In this document: positions 56,055 to 64,000 of the stretch, one piece after another
Position numbering within the stretch: position 1 is the first letter of the stretch
Layout: each line of letters opens with the position of its first letter
Assembly: GCA_023053685.1 (NCBI GenBank)
Contig: JALIGW010000058.1
Span: 129,001 to 193,000, forward strand
Source of the DNA: Diadophis punctatus similis
Lineage: Eukaryota > Chordata > Lepidosauria > Squamata > Dipsadidae
Reading direction: 5' to 3'
DNA: 64,000 bases
Translations under genes and position numbers: made by a program
Notes under the pieces: model-generated
What the model was told of the DNA's origin: nothing
The model's input: the letters and a program-made list of their open reading frames with translations, nothing else
The model's database searches: none

Positions 56055-56846
56055 GTCACATCACCCTGCCTGCAGGAAGAGCCATGTTTTAATAACTTTC
56101 CGGAAGGCCAGCAAGGTGGGGATAGATCGGATCTCTGGGGGTAGTTGGTTCCAGAGAATCGGAGCCCCCACAGAGAAGGCTCTCCCCCTTGGTCCCGCCA
56201 ACCGACATTGTTTGGTTGACGGGACCTGGAGGAGACCCACTCTGTGGGACCTAATTGGTTGTAGGGATGTATGAGGTAGGATGCGGTCCCGGAGATAACC
56301 TGGTCCTAAGCCATGTAGGGCTTTAAAGATGATAATCAACACCTTGAATTGCACCCGGAGACCAATGGGCAACCAATGCAGCTGACGGAGAATGGGTGTT
56401 ACGTGGGTGTATCTGGAGACACCCACCACAGCTCGCGCAGCCGCATTTTGCACCAATTGCACTCTCCGAATACTTTTCAAGGGTAGCCCCATGTAGACCG
56501 CGTTACAGTAGTCCAAGCGAGAGGTGACAAGGGCATGAGTGACCGTGAGTAAAGCCTCCTTCTCCAAATATGGTCGCAATTGGGCAAACCTGTGCAAAGG
56601 CGCCTCTAGCCACAGCCGTAAGATGTTGGTCTAATTTTAGCTGTGGATCTAGGAGCACCCCCAAATTGCGAACCTGGTCCGAGGGAGATAATTTGTCTCC
56701 CCCGAAGACCAAGGAGGGACAATCGGTATAATCCTTAGGAGGCAGCATCCACAGCCACTCAGTCTTGTCAGGGTTGAGCTTGAGCCTGTTCCTTCCCATC
56801 CAGATCCTAACATCGTCCAGGCAACGGCACATCACATCCACTGCCT

Positions 56847-57267
56847 CAGCGGCGGGTTGCTTGCTTACTGGTGCCAGTGCGCTGCGCGCGCATCTCCAGG
56901 TTTCGGGCGCGCGCACCCCCTTGCACGATTTTGCTTCTGCGCATGCATGGAAGCAAAATCGCGCCAAAATCTCGCGAGGGGACGCACACACACACAAGAT
57001 TTTGGCGTGATTTTGCTTCCGCGCATGCGCAGAAGCAAAAGCTCGCCAAAACTCTCTCTCTCTCGCACGTCCCCTTGCAAGATTTCGGTGCAATTTTGTT
57101 TCCGCGCATGCGCAGAAGCAAAATCGCCCCAAAATTCACAGAAAAATATGGCGACGCGCGCGGCAGACCGGCAGAGAGGGCTACGGAGCAGTCGTGCGCA
57201 AATTGCACAATCGGCCGCTCCCTACCGGAGCTGCCCACCGGACAGCTCCGGCAGGAACCCACCTCTG
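56847..57267. mobile_element. hAT MITE B (421 bp) inside L2-C, 8-bp target duplication
   Basis: The ends are CAGCGGCGGGTT and AACCCACCTCTG. Perfect CACTGCCT repeats lie at 56839-56846 and 57268-57275. It is longer than MITE A by an extra internal palindromic core. Confidence 0.93.
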
Positions 57268-57289
57268 CACTGCCTCCCTGAATTGCGAT

Positions 57290-57355
57290 GGGTCTCCAAC
57301 CTTGGGCACTTTAAGACTTGCGGACTTCAATTCCCAGAAATCCTCAGCCAGCCAT
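57290..57355 (+). repeat. 66-bp direct repeat, right copy
   Basis: Identical to 54616-54653 joined to 55460-55487. It is a piece of a dispersed squamate repeat (ACTTCAATTCCCAGAAATCC). Confidence 0.88.
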
Positions 57356-57489
57356 GCTATAAAACATCTTATACATATTTTCTTTAAATGCTGTTGCTAT
57401 TGTCATTTTATAATTCCTTTCCTATAGTTGCTGCCACATCACAGTTGATATTAAGGTTGCTGGTTTTGCCCAATATTCAAGATCCTCCC

Positions 57490-59370
57490 GAATCCTGATA
57501 TTGTCCTCTAAGCAGGCTTTGCTTGCTCCCCTCCCATCTGTCATCTTTCACAGCCTCGGCTCCACCCCCTCCTCCCATTGGACCAGGTGGGGCCCAGGAG
57601 AGAGCCCCCCCCCCCGCCCAAGCTTTCAGGCTTTCACCAAGAGGCCAAGAAAGGGACAGAAGAAGGCCACCCAATCAGGAGTGAAGCCATCCAGCCTCAG
57701 AAAAAGCTGGATGAATATATTAGGGTCTGAACAAAGCTGAGCAGGAGAGATGCATCAGCAGCAAAGGACAGGCAGGGAGGGTCGCCCACCTGAACTGCCA
57801 GCCCTCAAAGGAAGATCAGTGGGCGTCAGGGCTGCCCTGGCTAATACTCGCCACGGTTTTGCAGCCGGAGAGGCGATTTGGTGGCATCAGAGCAGCCAAG
57901 ATGAGGTTGCTTTCCTTAGTGCCTGTGGCAGCGTTTGAGCCTGCAAATGGAAGGTTGTGTTTGCGCCTCCTTTGCGGTGGGGGGGGGAGGGGGGAATAAT
58001 TAAAAAACAACTATGAAAGTTAGACCTGGATGCCAGCTTTGTTTTTTACCCTGGAGAAAAGGCTCCTGCTTGAGACGGAGGCTTTCCCAAGGCCAGCCTC
58101 TCCCTCTGGGAGCCTCTCCAGAGAGGGGCCCTGCAGGCTGCCCTCGGCTCTAGAAGCCCCCTCGGCTGGGTTGGGTTTAAACTGATTTCAGTTACTGGGA
58201 ACAAGAAGTGGGGGAGGGGGGAAATGTTTGGAGAAGGGCACCTATAGGCTCCCTCTATTTGGTGCAGGCAAGCCCAGCCCAGGGAGACCAGGCCTGGGAG
58301 CCCTGAGTGGGTGAAAGGAGGGAGGCCTCCTCCTGAGAAGAGAACCAGCAGTCGGGGAGCGGGGCAGTCCGGGGCGACAGGAGGCAAAGCTTGAAAGCGA
58401 GAAGCCTCTTGTTGCTCGTGGGCGAGGGGCAGAGAAGGCCGAAAGGGGGCTGGAGACAGCGGCTCCGCTCGGGGAGAGCAGCAGGTCCAGGATGAGCTCG
58501 GAGACCCTCCTCCTCTGGGTCTCCCACTGCCCTCAGGGTTCAAGGCAGGGGGATGAGCTGACAGGACTCCCCCCACCCCCAGAGGGCCTGGAGAGCCCAG
58601 TGGGGACAGCTGGGAGCTTCCCTTGGGGACAGGTTCTTGAACTCAGGCGTGGCGCATCCAAGAAGCCACACAGTTGCGCTTTCGCAATGCTTGCCTTTTT
58701 ATGGCGGCATTTGGAGGTGGATGACTGGGACAACCTCTCCACCTAGATGCCGGTTATGAGGCTACTCCAAAGGAAATTATCTTGATCTTGGGAAATTTAA
58801 TAATAATTTGGCCAATTGCAAGTAGCCTTTCCTGGGAAGTGGCGGAGTGGGAGGTTGCCTGCAATTCTGAACTTCCTTGAAGGAAAATGATGATCTCAGC
58901 CCTTCAAACAGGTTTCACAGCTGGTTCCTGCAGAAAGGTGGTGGATCAGAGGAAGAAGGGAGACGGATTTTCCCTGCTTCTTTTAGCTCTTGGGTGCCTG
59001 CCTCCCACGTCCTTAATCCCACTGGCTCCTCCATCCCCTAATTGGTGTGCAAGGTCAACAGGAATGCGGAGGCTCCCTAATCTGGCCTCCCTCCGGAATG
59101 AGATGCAGCAAGAGCCCCTTTCAAGAGGCAGGGACAGACGGGGTGGAGGAGACGCTGGCGGGGAGCAGCGGATGCCCCAAGAGCAGCCCTTTCTGGAGAG
59201 GCCCCAGTTGTCTTTCTCCAACTCGACTGAAACTGGGCTGCCAGACCGGATGAGCCACCAAAGGACACTCTGGTCAGCGTTCCAGGACAATTGTTAGGGA
59301 AGTGCCCACAAACCCTCTTTTCTTCAGGACCCCAGTCAGCTGAAGGGGAACTAAACAGCCTCTTGATGAG
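57490..59370. other. Intergenic, nothing recognised
   Basis: Partly GC-rich with frames up to 176 codons but no recognisable domain, splice-supported exon or named repeat. Confidence 0.45.
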
Positions 59371-59374
59371 GAGC

Positions 59375-60040
59375 ATGCAAAGGTTGGCTTGAAGCTCAGC
59401 ATTAAGGAAGCGAAGATCATGGCATCCGGTCCCATCACTTCCTGGAAAATAGAAGGAGAAGAAATGGAAGCAGTGACAAATTTTATTTTCTTGGCCCCCA
59501 AGATCACTGCAGACGATGACAGCAGTCGTGAAAAGATGTTACTCCTTGGGAGGAAAGCCATGGCAAAAGTTAAGACAGCACATGACAAAGCGGAGCCATC
59601 ACCTTGCCAACAAAGTTCCCTATAGTCGCAGCTCCGGTTTTCCCAGGAGTCACGTGCGGCTGTGAGTGTTGGACCATAAGGAAGGCTGAGCGCGAAGAAT
59701 TGATGCTTCTGAATTGTGGTGCTGGAGAAATCAGCCCCTTTGGAAGGGCAGATCCTGGAGCTGAGGCTCAAATGCTTTGGCCACCTAATGAGAAGAGAGG
59801 CCTCCTCGGAGAAGACCCCGATGTTGGGGAAGACGGAAGGCAGAAGGGGGGAGGGGGAGGGGCAGAGGTGACGGAGATGGTTAGATACGGTCACCGACGC
59901 AAGGAAATTGGGAGAAAGTGGAGGACTGGGGGGGGCATGCTGTGGTCCAGGGGGTCCTGAAGAATTGGAACTTCCATGAAGTTTTACATTGTACATTGAC
60001 CTCCCCACCCAAACAGTTATTGTATGAAAAATAATAATAA
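59375..60040 (+). mobile_element. BovB (RTE-clade) LINE 3' fragment
   Basis: The plus frame reads LSIKEAKIMASGPITSWKIE, EAVTNFIFLAPKITADDD, LLLGRKAMAKVKTAHD and, after frameshifts, CGCECWTIRKAERE and an FGHLMRR-like text, the BovB RT C-terminal region. Decayed by indels and cut short near 60000. Confidence 0.88.
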
Positions 60041-60084
60041 TAATAAATCCTACTTTAACTAATAGTACTAAGAACACTATTCAC

Positions 60085-60310
60085 TATTTCTTCTATTCAG
60101 TCCTGTCCAGTTCTCAGAAACTGCCTGGACAAGGCCCTGCAATTTTCTTGGCCAGTTTTTCAGAAGTGTTTTGCCATTGCCTCCTTTCTAGGGCTGGGAG
60201 AGGGTGACTGGCCCCAAGTCACCTACCTCACTTCATGCTCAAGGTGGGACTAGAACTCACGGTGTCTCCTGGTTTCTAGTCCAGCACCTTAACTAATGAC
60301 ACGACACTGG
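60085..60310 (-). mobile_element. tRNA-derived SINE, antisense
   Basis: CCAAGTCACCTACCTC.., GGGACTAGAACTCACGGTGT and CCAGCACCTTAACTAATGAC are the antisense body, B box and A box of the squamate SINE. Confidence 0.72.
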
Positions 60311-60539
60311 TCGTCTTACTAAGGGCCATAACAGCACACAGCTGATCGAGACAATTGTGGCTGGTGGCTGTCCCTCAGTCGTGGCTCAGGATGCCTTGCT
60401 GCTAGCCCCCTCCCTTTGGACCAAGCACTGCCATGGAGCTCGACACAAACCCCCAGACTTAATTGACCTCAATCAACCTTCCCTCATTTAGCCACCGCCT
60501 ACTGACCCCCAGACATCCATGGCCCCCTTTTGACTCCTA

Positions 60540-61035
60540 GCCATTTATAGCAGTCTTCCAATATTTGAGGGTCTGTCACTGAGAAGAAGGGGGTCAACCT
60601 ATTTGCCAAAGCACCCAAGAAGGCAGGACAAAGAGCTACGGGATAGAAACTAATCAAGAAGAGAAGCAACATAGGAATAAGGAGCAATTTCCTGACAGTG
60701 AGGACAATTAATTAGTGGAATGGCTTCCCTCCAGAAGCTGTAGGTCCTTCGTTATTGGAGGTTTTTAAGAAGAGATTGGACAGCCACTTGTCTGGAATGG
60801 TATAGGGCCGTGATGGCGAACCTATGGCACACGTGCTGGAAGTGGCACGCAGAGCAAACTCTCCGGGCACGCAAGGCGTCGCCTGTTGCTCTTCCGGGTT
60901 CTGGCACGCACATGCGCCCCTGTTTTGGCACTTGGTGCCAAAAAGGTTCGCCAACACTGGTATAGGGTCTCCTGCTTGAGCAGGAGAGTGGACTAGCAGA
61001 CCTCCAAGGTCCCTTCTAACTCTGTTATTCTGTTA
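60540..61035 (+). mobile_element. CR1 3' fragment split by a hAT MITE
   Basis: It encodes degraded NFLTVRTINxWN-type text and ends with GAGTGGACTAGCAGACCTCC. The frame and UTR are interrupted at 60808. Confidence 0.85.
60808..60959. mobile_element. hAT MITE D (152 bp), 8-bp target duplication
   Basis: The ends are CCGTGATGGCGAACC and GGTTCGCCAACACTG. Perfect GTATAGGG repeats lie at 60800-60807 and 60960-60967. Confidence 0.9.
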
Positions 61036-61909
61036 AATCAACTCCTTGGTTAGCCCCTTCAACTCTTGGGGGTCGATACTGACCACTTTGGGGAACCCTG
61101 ATATAGAGGAAGGCTGTAGAAGTTGTGTACTTGGACCTCAGCAGAAGGCCAGATATTCTCCCTATCCAAACGGTAAAACAGAGGCTAGATGATATTATTG
61201 ATGGAGAATAACAGAGCATTACTTGGTCTGTTGTGTGGATGGTTGGGTGGTTCAGGGTGGGGAATTTGTGGCAGGTGGGGGCGTGTTTTGGGATTGTTAT
61301 GTGTGCTGGGCCTGGTCTTTGGGCGTTATGTGAATTTTGTTGTATGGATATACTGTGTATATATGCACAATGACAGCAAAGTATAAAGTATAAAGTTAAG
61401 AAGTCCTCGTGGAGTGGAAAGGGCTGATTTTCCTTAAACCAGCCAGCATGTGAATGAAGAAAACATCGTGGAGGACTTTGGAACCTCTTATGCAGAAAGA
61501 TTGATAAAAAGTACATTTCCCAGAAGACACACAAGAAGTTTTCAACCTTGAACTGATAGCTAAATAATGCCAACAGACAGCTAATAACTGATTTGAACGA
61601 AGATGGAAGGAAAATACTGAAATTCTGCTGAAAAATAGAATATATTCCTTCCTTTGAAGAAACTCTGGTATGAAACACTGGAGCCGCAGACCGTCCTGAA
61701 GAAGGCCCCCTCCATGTGGCCTCTAGGAGTCCATGCCAGTTTGGGAGCCACATGAACAGAAGAGTTGCAATTGGGCAAGAACGCAGAGGGCCCCTCGTCC
61801 ACCACAAGAGCTTCCAGCCCATGGTTCTCCAGCTCTTACCAGGAGGAAAGTTTTCCTAATGTCCAGCTGACATTTACTCCCTTGTAGTGGAGTCTCCTTG
61901 TTTCTGATC
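61036..61909. other. Intergenic, nothing recognised
   Basis: The longest frame (minus, 265 codons, 61025-61822) shows no recognisable domain and overlaps repeat-like text. Confidence 0.45.
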
Positions 61910-61917
61910 TCCTAGAC

Positions 61918-63675
61918 CAGTGGTTCCCAAAGTGGGCGGTACCACCCCCTGGGGGGGATGACTTAGGGGGGTGCTAAGAGGCAAGGGGGGCAGCAGGGGC
62001 CACTAAGAGGCAAGGGGAGCAGCAGGGGGGCGCTAAGGGGCCATGTGGAAGGCAGGAAAGCATGTCGGGGCAGCAGAGAAGGGAGGTAGCAGTCTACTCC
62101 CTTTCCCGCAGCCCTGCCATGCTTGGTGGCCTTCCACGTGGCCTTCCCGGCGGTCCCCCACACCCGCTTGCCTTCCAAGGTCAGCATCCAGCCTGGCCAG
62201 TGGGTGGGCGGGCGACCCTTGGTGGAAATGCAGATGGTCAGAGGAGCAGCAGAAGGGCAAGCAGATGTCCCAGGGCTGCTGCACATGTGCCCGCCCCGTT
62301 TCTGCAAAGGCAGAGCCCCCCCTTGCAGGGCGATCCAAAGAGGGGTGGGGGATGCTGCAGAAAAGGCCGCCTTCCACCCCTGCCAGCTCCGTGGTGCTTG
62401 GGGCTCCGAAGCAGCCCACTGGCTTCTCACCCGGCCACTTGCCTGCTGTCTTTGCTGATTGGCCCAGCCGACCGCCGGCACCACTCTGGGAACTTGGCCC
62501 GTGGCGCTGGGTTGGAAGCCAGTGGGCTGCTTCGGAGCCCCAAGTCCCTAGGAGCTGGCCCAAGAGGCATGGGTGGAGGGCGGCCTTTTCTACAGCATCC
62601 CCCTCCCCCCCTTTAGATCTCCCTGCAGGGCTCTGCCTTTGCAGAAATGGGTTGGGTGGTTTGTACGGATGATTGGCGGGGGGGATGCAAGACCCTCCGG
62701 GATGGAGAGCGGGGCAAGAGAAGGCACAATAGGTTGCGCTGCCCCGGCCCCGCTCAACCACGCTTCTTCCAACCCATTTGCCCCACGGCGCCGTGAATGA
62801 GACAATCGGCCACGCCTCCCTGCCCGGCCTTCCTTGCCAGGCACTGCTACACCAGTGGCTCCGCCCTGCCCAGCTCCGCCTGCTGCCACTTCCCACAAAC
62901 TTCCGGGGAGACGGCCGGAGTGAGGGGCGGGCGGGAGCGTGTGGGCCCAGCCGGCACTCGACTTACCTTCCTGGCGAGGCTCGGAGACCGGCCGGCACAC
63001 CCATCCACCGGCTCTCCAGGCAGCGCCACTTTCTCCCTGCCCCATCAAGGCCTCCGCCAGCTCGGAGACTGCGCTCCAGGATGGCACAATGACAGGGGAC
63101 GTGCTGCTGTTGGGCCGGAGTGCGGTTGCTACCGCTGTCACCCCTCTGGCCTTCCTGGCTTTGGTTCCGTGACCTTCGCAGGCCAGGAAGCGTTGGGGCA
63201 TGCACCTACGGAGCTCCGCCGGCCTCAGGGGTCTGCCGGCTTCCGGGCTGGTGGGGGCCTTGGCAGAGCAGGGAGAAAGTGGCGCTGCCTGGAGAGCTGG
63301 CAAGTAAGCCGAGCGCCGGCCAGAGCACTTTCTTCCTTCTCCCGCCGTCAAGAAGAGAGAAAGAGAAAGAGAAAGAAAGAAGATTGGAAAAGGCATGGAT
63401 GTTTCTCATGTGCATTCACACATTCAGGGACGCCCTCACTTTCTCTCATCCAGATATACTTGCACACATGGAACCATTTTATAAGCCATAAACTCTATGT
63501 CAGGAATCCCCCATCTTGGGAGTTGGTGAGTAATTTGGAAGTTTAGGAGCATCTCATAGCTGCTGTCACAAGATATTTGCCTTGGGGGAGGTTGCTTTCT
63601 ACTGCAGAAGAAAGAGAGAGAGAGAAAAGAAAGAAAGAAGGAAGGAAGGAAGGAAGGAAGGAAGGAAGGAAGGAA

Positions 63676-63761
<86 letters not shown>

Positions 63762-63966
63762 CTTATTACCACAATTGAGCCCAAAATTTTGGCTGCTAAG
63801 CAAGAGCGCTGTTAAGTGAGTTTCACCACATTTTACAATTTGGCCACGCCCACCCGGTCACCTGACCACCAAGCCACGCCCACCTGAAGGGGGTGGGGGT
63901 GGGGGCACTGAGGATGAGTTTGTAGCACCAAGGGGGCGGTGGACTGAAAAAGTTCGGGAACCCCTG
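61918..63966. mobile_element. 2-kb hAT-like foldback element with 7/8 target duplication
   Basis: The left end is CAGTGGTTCCCAAAGTGGGC and the right end AAAAAGTTCGGGAACCCCTG. Flanks are TCCTAGAC (61910-61917) and TCCTAGAG (63967-63974). There is no transposase frame. The GC-rich interior is built of inverted repeats: about 62290-62440 against 62510-62660, and about 63010-63060 against 63255-63303. A purine tract lies at 63600-63762. Confidence 0.7.
63643..63761. repeat. (GGAA)n then (GAAA)n purine tract
   Basis: About 35 bp of GGAA then about 85 bp of GAAA units. The long Lys/Glu/Arg frames here are artefacts of the repeat. Confidence 0.97.
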
Positions 63967-64000
63967 TCCTAGAGTCCATCTCTGAAAGGCGCCTGCTTGG

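Larger units (their letters stand above)
55488..57289 (-). mobile_element. L2 copy C, antisense, carrying two hAT MITEs and flanked by 66-bp direct repeats
   Basis: The minus-strand frame, once the two MITEs are set aside, gives [55 protein letters not shown] and [17 protein letters not shown], i.e. L2 ORF2 from after YADD to the end. The stem and AAAT tail lie at 55488-55560. Confidence 0.88.

Noticed and set aside
57490..58760. GC-rich stretch as the promoter or first exon of another gene
   Set aside because: No clear CpG island core, start codon context or conserved protein.
63577..63819. Lys/Arg/Glu-rich 'proteins' at the right edge
   Set aside because: Products of the GGAA/GAAA tract in both directions.

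Overview
The window is vertebrate nuclear DNA and most likely comes from a squamate reptile, probably a snake. Two split genes with GT-AG introns sit in sequence dominated by retroelements of the squamate repertoire: CR1, L2, L1, BovB, rare Ty1/copia, tRNA-derived SINEs, hAT MITEs, and an AATAG-bearing LINE tail of the kind I recall from advanced snakes. There is no bacterial, plasmid or phage content. I found no previously undescribed multi-gene system. The unusual content lies in the nesting of the transposable elements and in the state of one gene.

Layout. 1-16.1 kb is a stack of retroelements. The 3' end of a Ty1/copia element (RT/RNase H, polypurine tract, LTR) is joined to a CR1 LINE. 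That CR1 was later hit by a complete L2 LINE, a SPIN-like hAT element, a truncated CR1 and a second hAT MITE. A decayed L1 and further CR1 fragments follow. 16.2-17.55 kb (minus strand) holds six coding exons of the meiotic cohesin subunit STAG3, 275 codons with correct splice sites and reading phases, starting in a CpG island. The exons that should follow are absent from the 16 kb to the left. 17.9-35.8 kb is intergenic: CR1 fragments, two related LTRs, MITEs, microsatellites and a large inverted repeat.

35.85-48.7 kb (plus strand) is a complete 13-exon transglutaminase gene of the TGM3/TGM6 type, from TATA box to poly(A) signal. It encodes 679 residues with an intact Cys-His-Asp triad. Its introns carry L2, CR1 and other LINE fragments. 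48.7-64 kb is again intergenic. A second nest there consists of an L1 carrying two L2 copies, a solo copia LTR and two hAT MITEs. A BovB 3' end, an interrupted CR1 and a 2-kb hAT-like foldback element at the right edge complete the region.

The two genes are not known to work together. STAG3 acts in meiotic sister-chromatid cohesion, and TGM3-type enzymes cross-link proteins in cornifying epithelium. Nearly all other long open frames are transposon remnants or shadows of repeats and GC-rich sequence.
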